From: Rhodothermales bacterium
GTDB lineage: Bacteria; Bacteroidota; Rhodothermia; Rhodothermales; Bin80
Length of the DNA stretch: 64,000 nt
Direction of reading: 5' to 3'
Assembly: GCA_951812585.1 (NCBI GenBank)
Contig: OX638318.1
Span: 214,819 to 278,818, forward strand
Made by a program: the position numbers and the translations under genes. This document shows, in pieces, positions 46,318 to 55,297 of the stretch. The notes beneath the pieces are model-generated. The model was not told the DNA's origin. It made no database searches and was given only the letters and a program-made list of their open reading frames with translations. Each line of letters opens with the position of its first letter. Position 1 is the first letter of the stretch.

Positions 46318-48015
46318 TCAAATGGCTCCACCTTGCAACGCCTTAACGGCGTAATCACAGGCGCGTGCCGTAAGGGCCATGTAGGTCAGGGAAGGATTCT
46401 GACAGGCTGACGAAGTCATGCAAGCCCCATCGGTTACAAACAGGTTGGGCACAGCGTGGCATTGGTTGAACGCGTTGAGCACGCTCGTAGCCGCGTCGCG
46501 CCCCATGCGGGCGGCACCCATCTCGTGATTGCCGAGGCCGGGTGCATCCTGAATATTGTCGTACGTGCTTACTGAAGCGGCACCCGCGGCCTCCAGCATT
46601 TCTGCTGCCGTAGCCATCATGTCCTTGCGCATGGCCAGATCATTCGCATCACGGGTGACGTGAAAGCGCAACACCGGTATCCCGTACGCATCTCGCACGG
46701 TGTCTTCCAGCTCGCAGTAGTTGTCGTAGCGCGGAAGCGTTTCGCCGAAGCCGCCGAGGGACATCGTCCAGCGGCCTGGTGTGCGCAGCTCGTGCTTGAG
46801 CGCCCTGCCGAAGCCCGGGAGGGCGTTGCCGCGCCCCCAGCCCTGCCTGTTGGCCGAGCCTTGGAATCCGTAACCGCGCACAAAGGCTGCCTGACGCGTC
46901 GCTTCGCTGATGTTTCTAAAGCGCGGGATGTAGATCCCGTTGGGACGATTGCCCAGGTAATACCGGTCCTCATAGCCCTCAAAGACGGCGCTGGCCCCGA
47001 CATGGTAATGGTGATCCATCAGGTAATGTCCAAGCACACCGCTATCATTCGCAATGCCATTCGGAAAGCGATTGCTGGTGGAGAGCAGCATGATCCGCGC
47101 TGTGTTCATGGACGACGCGCACAGAAAGATCATGCGTGCATGGAAGGTTAGCGATTTGCCTGTTTCGGTATCAATCACAGCAACGCCAGTGGCTCGGCCG
47201 CGTTTGTCATCGTACAGCACGCGGTGCACCAGGCTGTGGGGCCGGAGTGTCAGGTTGCCCGTGGCACGCGCAGCGGGCAAGGCCACGCTCTGCGTGCTGT
47301 AGTACGAACCTGTTGAGCAGCCGCGTGCACAGGGTCCGCAGTAGTGGCACGCCGCCCGATCGCCGATCGGTTCCGTAAGCGTCGCGGTCCGCCCAATCGT
47401 CACCGTGCGCTCCGGAAACGCTGCCTCCACCTTCGTCTTAAGCACTTTTTCGACCGCATTCATCGCCATGGGAGCCTGAAAGATGCCATCCGGGAGGTGC
47501 GCCAGTCCTTCCGCCTGGCCGCTGACGCCGATGGTACGCTCTACGTAGTCGTACCAAGGGGCAAGGTCTTCGTAGCGGATGGGCCAGTCGACTCCGTGTC
47601 CATCGACCCTGTTGGCTTCGAAGTCCATGGGACTTAAGCGGTAGCTCTGCCGTGCCCACATCAGCGACCGGCCGCCAACGACATTGGCCTGGATCCAGGT
47701 GTACGGTTCCAGCTGCACATACGGGTATTCCCGGTCTTTCATGAAGTAGTGCCGCGTCTCCTCTGAGAAGATGTACGTCTTGCGCTGGATTTCGTAGTCG
47801 CGCTCGAGTTCGGCTTCCGGAACCCATCCGCGGTGCCGGAGCTCCCACCGGTTCTTGTGCTCCGTGACATAGTCCACCGCATGCTCCACCATGCGGCCCC
47901 GCTCAAGCACCAGCGTCTGGAGCCCCTTTTCGCAGAGCTCCTTCATGGCCCAGCCTCCGGACATGCCGGACCCCACCACGATCGCGTCGTACTCCTTTCT
48001 GGTGGTGATATTCAT
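46318..48015 (-). CDS. GMC-family FAD oxidoreductase
   Basis: A 565-residue glucose-methanol-choline-type dehydrogenase. The FAD-binding start VVGSGMSGGWAMKELCEKG, with ERG closing the Rossmann motif, GGRSLMWARQSYRLSP, and the C-terminal catalytic His region NHEMGAARMG, with the closing NPSLTYMALTARACDYA, are intact. A cysteine cluster CHYCGPCARGC lies near residue 226. Related dehydrogenase subunits bind an iron-sulfur cluster in this part, but whether this one does is uncertain. No signal peptide and no gluconate-dehydrogenase small subunit were found. Oxidation of a sugar or sugar acid is likely. Confidence 0.85.
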   Translation of the reverse strand: MNITTRKEYDAIVVGSGMSGGWAMKELCEKGLQTLVLERGRMVEHAVDYVTEHKNRWELRHRGWVPEAELERDYEIQRKTYIFSEETRHYFMKDREYPYVQLEPYTWIQANVVGGRSLMWARQSYRLSPMDFEANRVDGHGVDWPIRYEDLAPWYDYVERTIGVSGQAEGLAHLPDGIFQAPMAMNAVEKVLKTKVEAAFPERTVTIGRTATLTEPIGDRAACHYCGPCARGCSTGSYYSTQSVALPAARATGNLTLRPHSLVHRVLYDDKRGRATGVAVIDTETGKSLTFHARMIFLCASSMNTARIMLLSTSNRFPNGIANDSGVLGHYLMDHHYHVGASAVFEGYEDRYYLGNRPNGIYIPRFRNISEATRQAAFVRGYGFQGSANRQGWGRGNALPGFGRALKHELRTPGRWTMSLGGFGETLPRYDNYCELEDTVRDAYGIPVLRFHVTRDANDLAMRKDMMATAAEMLEAAGAASVSTYDNIQDAPGLGNHEMGAARMGRDAATSVLNAFNQCHAVPNLFVTDGACMTSSACQNPSLTYMALTARACDYAVKALQGGAI

Positions 48016-48411
48016 GCGTTCGTAGACTGGTGGGTCTCAATAGTCATGTGCCAGATCCCCACGCCCAGCGCTGCACGCCTGGAACAGCCGCGACCACTGG
48101 GCCGATCTTCGCCTGCAGGCCGGTGGGCCGCTGCTGCCGTATGGCCCTGCCTTCCACCGGTGCAATCTCCATGCGAACCCATTGCCATGTCCTGAAGATA
48201 CGTTACGCTCGTTTGCGCCTGCACCACGCGGCGACCCACAGCTACGGCGTATCGCCAGTCGTTTGGTCTGAACGCAAGCAAGTGCGTGCGGAGTGGGCCG
48301 CTTGAGCGCAGTTCGGGACTGGGAACTCTCGAGGGAAGACCACCGCACGCCGCTGCGATCTGCCGGATCAACGGTTTGGGCCGGTCTCGGCCCCGGATCG
48401 CACCGACCGGG
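48016..48411. other. gene-free stretch upstream of the GMC gene
   Basis: A 137-codon open frame covers part of this on the minus strand, but it has no leader, no family pattern and unusual composition, so I do not call it. It probably holds the GMC operon promoter and the end of the DUF6807 transcript. Confidence 0.4.
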
Positions 48412-49626
48412 TTAGCGGCGCACAACGCCGGTCAGCGGCGCTGCGTAGTCCTCCCAGAGCGCATCCAGGAGCGTCGGATCAGGATCACCATCATAAACCA
48501 CATAGCGGTAGCGCAAGAGGAATGCGACTCCTGGCGTTATAGCAAAGGCACCCGCCTGTGACGGCGCGTAGTTGAAAAAAGGCTCATCTGGATGGATCCG
48601 CATGGGCTCCGGCGCCTCATGGTTGTCGGGGTGCCCCAACACCGCCAGGCCTACCTTTGCGTTGTCGACCAAGCCGCCGATATGGCACCAGCGCGCACGG
48701 GTCGCATGGCCATCCGCGCGCGTTCGGCCCTCTGATGTCAGAATTTCAGCGTTCTCTGCACCATTCCATGCCCTTGCGCCCCTCAAGCCAACCCCGCCGT
48801 AGAGGTGCTCCTGGAGATACAGGGTGCTGTCGGTAGCCAGCGTCTGCTCCACAGTCAGATCAATAATGTGCACGCCGGGCGTGTTGTAGACGCGCACAAC
48901 CCACGATTCGTTGAGCGCTGCCTGCGACACTTCGCCCGACAGATCCAACTGCACATGGCGCGCACGCAGGCCGCCGTGCACGGGGCCTTCCCAAACGCCA
49001 TCAAGCGCTACATGCTCAACCGTACCGGTGCTCCTGTGCATATTCCAGAAGTCCGGGTTTCGGCCCATGAATGTGGTGCGCGTCCACGCGGACCAGATAC
49101 CGTGATGATGCACATGGTTGGGTGGATAGTCATCGGTTACCATGTAGCCCACGGGCGTATAGACCGGATGCAAGTAGCCGCTCCGGTGGTAGACAGCGTC
49201 AATGTCATCGCGCGGGAGCGGCTGCTTCTCAGCGTGGTAGGCCACGACAGGGCCATGCGGCAGGCTGACACTCACCAGACCAGCCTGTTCGCTCACGAAG
49301 ACGCCCCGTCCCGGGCCTCCCCGCTGCAGGGTCAGCGTGCGCGACTCGCCGGCAGCAACGTTCGTCAGCACAACCTTGGCTGTGCCATCCGCACCGACCT
49401 GTACGGGCACGGCTGTGGCATCCGCCTGTAGCGCCTGCCATGCATCACCGGGTACCCCTCGCGGAAACTCGAATTCAACGATGGCAATGGGCCGATCCCC
49501 TTCCGGCGCAGCAACCTCCAGCACAAAGTCCCGTGCCGGGCCACAGGCTGCTACCGTGAGAGCCAAGGACACTAAGAAAACCGGGGGCAGCATGCGAACC
49601 AAGGGCACTTTGAGTCTCATAAGCAT
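48412..49626 (-). CDS. DUF6807 (PmoA-family) lipoprotein
   Basis: A 404-residue lipoprotein (lipobox TVAACG) of the DUF6807 family, which carries the misleading name PmoA. Characteristic stretches are YHRSGYLHPVYTPVGYMVTDDYPPNHVHHHGIW with a histidine-rich metal-site-like motif, WNGAENAEILTSEGRTRADGHATRARW and FFNYAPSQAGAF. These proteins occur in glycan-degradation loci of Bacteroidota and Planctomycetota. The exact activity is not established. It forms a minus-strand pair with the TIM-barrel isomerase gene 157 bases upstream. Confidence 0.82.
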   Translation of the reverse strand: MLMRLKVPLVRMLPPVFLVSLALTVAACGPARDFVLEVAAPEGDRPIAIVEFEFPRGVPGDAWQALQADATAVPVQVGADGTAKVVLTNVAAGESRTLTLQRGGPGRGVFVSEQAGLVSVSLPHGPVVAYHAEKQPLPRDDIDAVYHRSGYLHPVYTPVGYMVTDDYPPNHVHHHGIWSAWTRTTFMGRNPDFWNMHRSTGTVEHVALDGVWEGPVHGGLRARHVQLDLSGEVSQAALNESWVVRVYNTPGVHIIDLTVEQTLATDSTLYLQEHLYGGVGLRGARAWNGAENAEILTSEGRTRADGHATRARWCHIGGLVDNAKVGLAVLGHPDNHEAPEPMRIHPDEPFFNYAPSQAGAFAITPGVAFLLRYRYVVYDGDPDPTLLDALWEDYAAPLTGVVRR

Positions 49627-49783
49627 GGGTTGTTGAAAGGCTTAAGGCAAGATACACGACCTTCGGCAGTCGTTCCTGTCCCTGATCTGCTCCGGATGCG
49701 ACCGGGCAGCCGGCCTTCGTGGACTTGGCCAAGGTGCGCCGTGTTGCACAGTCGGACTGGAGTGGCCTCTTTTGCGGCAAAGA

Positions 49784-50665
49784 TCAGACCTTGGCCATCT
49801 GTTCCATCAGCACCTTGGCGGCCACTGGCAGCTCAGCTTCTCGCTCGCGCCAACGACACTCGACGGAGATGCGTCCCCGATATCCAATGGCTTTCAGTGC
49901 GGCGAAGAACGGTGTAAAGTCATCGCCGTGGACGCCGGGTGCCCGACGATCCCGGTTTTCCGCAATATGGCAGTGCTTGATCGCGTCGCCTGCGAGCAAC
50001 ACATCATCGGCCCCGCGGCCTTCCTGCGTGATGTGGTAGATGTCAAAGGTCAGCTGTGCAGCGGGATGCGACACGGCCTTCAGTATGGCCATGGCTTCCG
50101 GTACCGTGTTGATGAGGTTGGTTTCCTGGCTGCGCAAGGGTTCCACGCAAAGCGTTATGCCATGTGCATGCGCCATCGGTGCCATCCTGGCCAGTACGCG
50201 AGCGAACTGCTCCGTAGCCGCTTCCTTTGCAAATCCTTCCGGTACGCTGCGCGCCCCGCCGCTGCCGAATACGATGTGTTCGATACCCACAGCCGCAGCA
50301 CGCTTGAAGGCAACCGCAGCGTAGCGCAAAGCGGCGTCATGATCCGCTCTCGGGCCCACGACCTTCAGCGAAGAGGGCAGAAACTGATTCGCAACCGGTA
50401 CGGGCAGGCCGCGCGCCCGTATGGCTTCCAGGTTATCCTTGAACGTATCCTCGGAGCTTTTCGGCGTCAGAAACCGCTGCACGGCAGGCTCCACAAATGC
50501 ATAGCCGTACGCAGCGTAATCGTCTGTGTGCCCGGCCGCGTCGCAGATGCCGACCGACATGAACGACGCCCTGTCGCGCCAGGTGGCCGCTCCTAGACCC
50601 ACACCCGCGGCGCAGCCTAGGAAGTCGCGCCGCGACATTCTCCAATGGCTCAAGCCCTTGGCCAT
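49784..50665 (-). CDS. Tat-exported TIM-barrel sugar isomerase/epimerase
   Basis: A 293-residue AP-endonuclease-2-like TIM barrel, the fold of xylose isomerase-like epimerases. It begins with a twin-arginine leader (SRRDFLGCAAGVGLGAATW), so export to the periplasm is expected. Metal ligands fit VEPLRSQETN, FDIYH, HCHIAENRDR and SVECRWRE. ATG 50665 is used; a GTG two codons upstream and an ATG directly before the Arg pair are alternatives. Together with DUF6807 and the GMC dehydrogenase it suggests oxidation and cleavage of glycosides by way of keto-sugars; that link is inference. Confidence 0.82.
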   Translation of the reverse strand: MAKGLSHWRMSRRDFLGCAAGVGLGAATWRDRASFMSVGICDAAGHTDDYAAYGYAFVEPAVQRFLTPKSSEDTFKDNLEAIRARGLPVPVANQFLPSSLKVVGPRADHDAALRYAAVAFKRAAAVGIEHIVFGSGGARSVPEGFAKEAATEQFARVLARMAPMAHAHGITLCVEPLRSQETNLINTVPEAMAILKAVSHPAAQLTFDIYHITQEGRGADDVLLAGDAIKHCHIAENRDRRAPGVHGDDFTPFFAALKAIGYRGRISVECRWREREAELPVAAKVLMEQMAKV

Positions 50666-51034
50666 AATCACGCTCTGACTGCTGGTGAATCCAATGTCTG
50701 CCCGGCGGGGCCCGCTTCAGTCGCTGATGCCAGCGCTGTGAATCCACATCGCTCCGCAGCCCCCCGCTAAGATAACCCTCTTGATATGCACTTGCATGCA
50801 CTTCTGTGACTGGACGCTAGCCCGGATAAATGACCACCGCAGTCAACACTGGAGCCTAGCGTGTACGCAGTGCGGGCTACCCCGGACTTCAAGGCGCTGC
50901 TGTCCATGCGGTCAGTAGCGGCGACCGCGCCTTGTTAACGATAGCAGCGCAAGTACCTGGGTCGCTAGAGGGCGGACAGCGACCGCGCTTGGTTCTTCTT
51001 AAGCGGCTGATGTCTAGCCACACACAAAGTGTGC
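50666..51034. other. gene-free stretch; holds CCCGGATAAAT motif site 2
   Basis: No coding sequence is seen. At 50817-50836 lies CTAGCCCGGATAAATGACCA, 18 of 20 bases equal to the motif that ends tcmP. It marks the transition from the carbohydrate genes to the gene-poor accessory block. Confidence 0.4.
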
Positions 51035-51325
51035 TTAGGGGGTGGAAACTACATCAGTTTCCGATGTCGCTATTCCTGTCGCTCCCAGGTGTCCCCACGG
51101 CCATTCTGTTCGCCCTTCCATGCGCGCCACACGCTCGGTTAACGTCGACATGCGCTGCGACAACCCATCGATCCGCACCGAGAGCTTGTCCGTACTCTCC
51201 TTGAACTCCTGGCGCAAGGCAGCGTTGTCCGCCTTGAGCTCTGCAGCGCTAAAACGGGGGTGTGGACCGGGGCGGCGCCGTGCTGAATCTGGCAAGCGCG
51301 GCCGCCCCATGCGGACAGTCGTCAT
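51035..51325 (-). CDS. small coiled-coil protein, hypothetical
   Basis: From ATG 51325 a 96-residue frame has a basic N-terminal segment (MGRPRLPDSARRRPGPHPRF) and a heptad-patterned helix (AELKADNAALRQEF, LSVRIDGLSQRMSTLTERVARMEG), ending in a Gly/Thr-rich tail. The heptads speak for a real protein that oligomerises; the basic start could bind nucleic acid. There are no clear relatives and no clear ribosome site. It stands alone in a gene-poor region, so expression is uncertain. Confidence 0.5.
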   Translation of the reverse strand: MTTVRMGRPRLPDSARRRPGPHPRFSAAELKADNAALRQEFKESTDKLSVRIDGLSQRMSTLTERVARMEGRTEWPWGHLGATGIATSETDVVSTP

Positions 51326-51520
51326 TTTGTAAAGCTTTATTTCTGGCGTCAGCCAGGGCGGCCCCGACAAGAAGGGCAAGCATCGTGAGGCGGAAAACGG
51401 AGTTTTGCTGCCCTCTCGATATAGCTTGCTCACTTTCCCTCTTGCCCGCTACCCTATGCCTAAAGATACCCCGCTACTGTGAACCCGCTTCGCAATACCC
51501 GGGGAGTTGGGCGGATGGAG

Positions 51521-51541
51521 ATAGTCCGACTATCGGACTAT
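51521..51541. promoter_or_regulatory. perfect palindrome ATAGTCCGA-CTA-TCGGACTAT
   Basis: Nine-base arms with a three-base spacer, a typical dimeric repressor or recombinase core layout. ACTATCGGACT within it is identical to 17170-17180 next to the integrase relic, and CGTCCGATAG follows at about 51588. Confidence 0.4.
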
Positions 51542-51558
51542 TGGGTAGGGGGTGAGAT

Positions 51559-51637
51559 CAAGCCGTGATAAGGTCTCGATAGAGCCCGTCCGATAGCCCA
51601 CATAACCGAGCCTAAGAGCCTAACAAGCCGTGATAAG
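51559..51637 (+). repeat. CAAGCCGTGATAAG direct repeat, two copies
   Basis: Identical 14-mers begin at 51559 and 51624, 65 bases apart. Too few for iterons, but not explained by any gene. Confidence 0.4.
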
Positions 51638-52496
51638 CCATAACCCAATGTGTGGGTCGCCCCACACGCCCCGCGCTGCAGGGGATCGAAACAGCAAGGA
51701 CTCATTTACCGACCCGCAAACCACGCCAGAGCGTAAAAAGCGCCCAGAATCGCCGTAAGTCGGGCAAATACCCGATCACGCGGGCATCTAGGGCGATTCT
51801 GACACGCAGAACTGAAAACGGCGCCATACGGCCTCTGTAAGCCGCGTAGAGCCGTTCTGACGGCCAGTAAGGGTTTCGGCAATTCTTCACCATCCCGCCC
51901 TACGGGCGCCTGAGCGGCCTCTATGGCGCCTCAGCGGGGTTTGGCTGCCGTTCTGTACAACCCCAGTGTCGTATACGATCCCGTTACAAGGAAAGGCACA
52001 CGGAACATCTCTCTACCCCCTGCAGCCCCGCCTATGTATTGTGACTCTGGACTATGGCGGTGGAAACCGGCTACCGCGGACCGTATCCGTGGAGTAAGCT
52101 TGTTCAGTGGTGGTACGACGAGGTATCCATTGAGATCAATAAACTGAATAGTCGTCCGGACCCGGTCATGGCCGCGCCGCTGATCATGGTGAATCAAAAA
52201 AGCCGACAGGCACGACTGTTTTCTTCGCCCGGCCGCCTCGTTCACCGGCCCTACGGCCAAGCCTACCTCCCCCGGGCTTCGCCCCCGGCGAAGAGTGGGG
52301 GCCCAAGCTGCCCGTGTTGCCCTTGGCACTGTATGATCTGGGATAGCACGTCGTGGAGCAAGCTAAACACCATGATTGCGTGGTGCTGGCCTCGGGTCCC
52401 TACCGCGAAGCCTGTGCAGTCTAATTCGCTGAGGCAACAATCAGGAGGACCTTAATGAAGAAGACAAAGCTGTCTTTCGTGACCGCTGCGCAGGAA

Positions 52497-52570
52497 GAGC
52501 CGTGTGAGTCGAGAGGCTCACGCACGGTTCTGTGAGGGCCCGGGGGTGAAATTCCCCCGGGCTACTCGAC
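52497..52570 (+). ncRNA. group II intron remnant: domains V and VI, 3' end
   Basis: Bases 52497-52530 are exactly 34 long and fold as group II domain V. The catalytic AGC follows the first G, an eight-pair lower stem is closed by GGTTC, a two-base CG bulge lies on the 3' side, and a six-pair upper stem carries a GAGA tetraloop. Next is a domain-VI-like hairpin (GCCCGGGGG paired with CCCCCGGGC) and the end CTACTCGAC. The A seven bases before the last base fits the branch point. No reverse transcriptase or domain I is found upstream, so the element is a 3' fragment. Confidence 0.7.
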
Positions 52571-52834
52571 AACCCCCAGGAGTGGCTTGCCGACGTGTTG
52601 GACCGCGTTTCTACACATCCCGCCCGCAGGGGGTGCGGAACAGTCCGCTGATCAACAGCTGTCTGTCGTTACCGCCACACACAAAGCAGCGGAGCCTCGA
52701 AGCTCGGACGTCCTTAACGAAAAATCTGGTTGTCGCTGAGGAAAAAGTAGTTGCGTTGATCAGTTTATGTCGTACAATTGCACATAACAGCGGGGCGCTG
52801 TGCCCTGCCGCTTATCACCAAACCCAGAAGGCTT

Positions 52835-53164
52835 ATGTTCAGCACCGTAGCTAGGACTCGCACACTGGTCGTTATGACGTGTACCGTGGTGACGTGTACC
52901 GTTTTAGCGTACTTGGCGGGTGTGCTCATCGCTTTCGCTTTTGGTCCCTCTCACGCAGAGGCTGTCCCAACAAAATGTGAGTATGACATATGTATACCGG
53001 CACCGGGGCCGGAGGGTGAGGATAACGACAATGCATTTTGTCTGGCTTCTGATCCAGAAAATCTCGTGGCCAAAGATTGCGATGCTTGGGTGGTGAAGGA
53101 AGAGGATGGAGACTATCGGTATGGGTGCGAAGAGACCGACTGCGTGATCACTGCTTCTCCGTAA
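52835..53164 (+). CDS. small secreted six-cysteine protein
   Basis: From ATG 52835 a 109-residue precursor has a basic start, a long hydrophobic leader (about residues 8-38) ending SHAEA, and a mature acidic part of about 67 residues beginning VPTKCEYDICIPAPG. The mature part holds exactly six cysteines (KCE, DIC, AFC, KDC, YGC, TDC), enough for three disulfides. I know no family for it. It is followed after 47 bases by a propeller protein and then a thioredoxin-like protein, all on the same strand. The layout recalls the small-peptide (NVEALA-type) plus BF3164-like propeller loci of Bacteroidota, without clear sequence identity. Confidence 0.65.
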   Translation: MFSTVARTRTLVVMTCTVVTCTVLAYLAGVLIAFAFGPSHAEAVPTKCEYDICIPAPGPEGEDNDNAFCLASDPENLVAKDCDAWVVKEEDGDYRYGCEETDCVITASP

Positions 53165-53211
53165 GCTGGAGGTATCCTTGACTTTCTTGAACTAGCCGGG
53201 TAGGTAGGCAA

Positions 53212-54393
53212 TTGGGTTTCCGGAGCGGCCAGCGTGTGCTGCTGCTGATTCTGGCAGCGAGCTTGGCGTATTGCCAGAGTGATCGGAAGGAGGGTGTCAC
53301 GCTTCACCCCACAGAGGAGAATATCCCTGTCGTCACTGACCCCCGGTTTATTCTGCATGAGCAAGAGGTTGCCACTCCATGGCTGGAGTTCACCGATCTA
53401 CAGGGGTACACCATCGGAGTCAATGAAGGTGCCCGTAATGACATGATTGGAATGGTAACCGATTTGGCTGTCACTCCTGAAGCACTCTACTATACCGACG
53501 CTGAGTACTTCGAGGTACGTGTCTACGACTTCAGTGGCAATTTGAAAACAATAATTGGTGGCACAAAGGGTGTGGGCCCGGGAGAGTTTTGGTTTCCCGC
53601 CAGAGTAGCAGTTACAGAAGATGGGGAGCGGCTCATCGTCGGTGATGGTGGAAATTCGGTTGAGGTGTTTCGCCGGCAGGGTTCAACCTATACGCTGGAG
53701 CATTCCTTCCGAGCGGCGGGCCTATTTTTGAGCGGCGATATCTGTGTGATGCACGGCCACATTTACACGACCGGGTACGCGGATGAGCTGGACGGAATTA
53801 TTCACAAGTATACGCTTGACGGGAAACACGTGGCGTCTTTCGGGACACCCTACATGGCTACCGAGCGCATTGTCCGTGAAAAGATGTCTTCGCAAGCAAG
53901 TCTAGGGTGCAATGGTACGCATCGTATCATTGGCCACACCAATTGGTCTATTCCGGTTTTCACCGGCTACTCGGACACCGGAGAGGAAATATGGCGTGTG
54001 AAGTTTGCCGATGTAGTGCTTGCCCCTGTTAGGGAGAGACATCGTTCTGGCCAAGGCCCAACAGTAGGAAATTTATCTGCGAGTATTGGAGAAGCCTCAA
54101 ATATCAGAATAACTGCAGGTATACCGAGCTCGGCTGCATTCACGGTGACGTACCGCATCCGAGGCGAAAACAATTCTGGAAGGCATCATTTTTTTCGCGT
54201 AGACGCGAAAACTGGACAGGGAGAGTATCTGGGTTGGTACCCGAATTGGCATGAAGACGTTAGCCAACCCTCTGTATTCGCGTTAGATACAGAGCGAGTG
54301 TACACCGTTAGCAATAAGCCGTATCCTCAGATCGGGATTTACCGGCGTCCGGATTCTCTGCCTCAAAGACCCACTCCCGGCAGCCATCCGTAA
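53212..54393 (+). CDS. exported six-bladed beta-propeller protein
   Basis: The frame starts at TTG 53212 and encodes 393 residues. The leader (VLLLILAASLAYC) ends at a cysteine, but the tyrosine before it makes a poor lipobox, so it may be a lipoprotein or a soluble periplasmic protein. NHL/BF3164-like blades recur: MVTDLAVTPEALYYTD, FWFPARVAVTEDGERLIVGDGG, GIIHKYTLDGKHVASFG and HFFRVDAKTGQGEYLGWYP. Base composition is clearly lower in GC than the core genes, suggesting transfer. It lies between the six-cysteine protein and the thioredoxin-like gene. Confidence 0.75.
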   Translation: MGFRSGQRVLLLILAASLAYCQSDRKEGVTLHPTEENIPVVTDPRFILHEQEVATPWLEFTDLQGYTIGVNEGARNDMIGMVTDLAVTPEALYYTDAEYFEVRVYDFSGNLKTIIGGTKGVGPGEFWFPARVAVTEDGERLIVGDGGNSVEVFRRQGSTYTLEHSFRAAGLFLSGDICVMHGHIYTTGYADELDGIIHKYTLDGKHVASFGTPYMATERIVREKMSSQASLGCNGTHRIIGHTNWSIPVFTGYSDTGEEIWRVKFADVVLAPVRERHRSGQGPTVGNLSASIGEASNIRITAGIPSSAAFTVTYRIRGENNSGRHHFFRVDAKTGQGEYLGWYPNWHEDVSQPSVFALDTERVYTVSNKPYPQIGIYRRPDSLPQRPTPGSHP

Positions 54394-54406
54394 GCGTCCC
54401 TGGCTT

Positions 54407-55012
54407 TTGGTTTTCATCGTCGTCCTGGCAGGGGCTTTCGTGTCAGGTATTACCGATCTCTTGCCTAGGCCATCGGTGGATATACATTGGCCAAAAAACT
54501 CTGCCGATACCGTAATGTCGGATCGCTACGTGCCATCTTACTCCACTCAACAGGGTAAAGAGCTCGTGATGGTGTACCTCGGTTCTTCAACGTGTGCCTA
54601 CGCTAATCGTCCGGAGATGCCAGAAGCGGTTGAGCGCGCCAAGCTTGCTCTGCAGCAGAAGGCACAGGAAAATGGATTTCTGTTCTCGACCATAGGTGTA
54701 TCCATCGATTGGGATACCGGAAAGGGCTTGGCTCATCTTGCCAAATTCGGGCTCTTTGATGAAATCGTGACGGGAAGAAAATGGCAAGGTATAGGAGCCC
54801 GCCAGTTTTTATGGACGGGGTTGTCGGCTACGCCCCAAGTGCTCGTAGTGTCTCGGATGATTCAGACACCCACGCCAGAACAGCCCCGCCAATCCTATCG
54901 CGTAACTGGAAACAACGAGGTGATCCGTAAGGTGGGAATCACGCAGATAATCAATTGGCTCGAACAAGGTGCTCCACTTGCCTTAGATCGACTTGCACAA
55001 TCAGAGAATTAG
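54407..55012 (+). CDS. membrane-anchored thioredoxin-like protein with one cysteine
   Basis: A TTG at 54407 gives 201 residues. The true start may lie slightly upstream, where the frame reads IRKRPWLL as a positively charged lead into the membrane helix (VFIVVLAGAFVSGITDLL). The outside domain has a thioredoxin-like order: GKELVMVYLGSSTCAYANRPEMPEAVERA (strand, active-site loop, helix), FSTIGVSIDWD, then SATPQVLVVSR with a cis-proline-like TP. The active loop has one cysteine (TCAYA) instead of CxxC, as in some peroxiredoxin- or TlpA-like variants. A role on the disulfides of the six-cysteine neighbour is a tempting inference. Confidence 0.65.
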   Translation: MVFIVVLAGAFVSGITDLLPRPSVDIHWPKNSADTVMSDRYVPSYSTQQGKELVMVYLGSSTCAYANRPEMPEAVERAKLALQQKAQENGFLFSTIGVSIDWDTGKGLAHLAKFGLFDEIVTGRKWQGIGARQFLWTGLSATPQVLVVSRMIQTPTPEQPRQSYRVTGNNEVIRKVGITQIINWLEQGAPLALDRLAQSEN

Positions 55013-55297
55013 TGGTTGGTAGCAACTTCTCTGTTCTCAGGTCTCAGGCATTGGGCGTGTAGGTACAGTCGTTTGTGAGTGCGTCCAAAGGTTGCTACAG
55101 GTACATACAGATTTTCCGCTGGCGCATATTGGCACGGCCAAGGCGTTCTGTGCAGCGTCCTTCTTGCCGCTTGGCTAGCCCTGTGCACGCGTGGGCAGCG
55201 CTAAGTGTCCGGAGTTGGCTGCCATGGCGCAGCGACTGCTGGCACGTTTGCCGTCCTACGCTGCGTAGCGCAACCGCACCATGCGCCGCGTGCAGGC

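Larger units (their letters stand above)
51326..52496. other. gene-poor stretch with repeats, upstream of the intron remnant
   Basis: About 1.2 kb without a credible gene. It has the palindrome at 51521, two CAAGCCGTGATAAG copies (51559 and 51624), and several GC-rich inverted repeats near 52290. Just before the intron remnant, AGGAGG followed by ATG at 52455 opens 26 codons (MKKTKLSFVTAAQEEP) that run into domain V. This may be a lost intron-encoded or host gene start. Confidence 0.4.

Noticed and set aside
48012-48425. 137-codon minus-strand frame considered as gluconate 2-dehydrogenase small subunit for the GMC gene
   Set aside because: No Tat leader, no family pattern, composition typical of non-coding frames.
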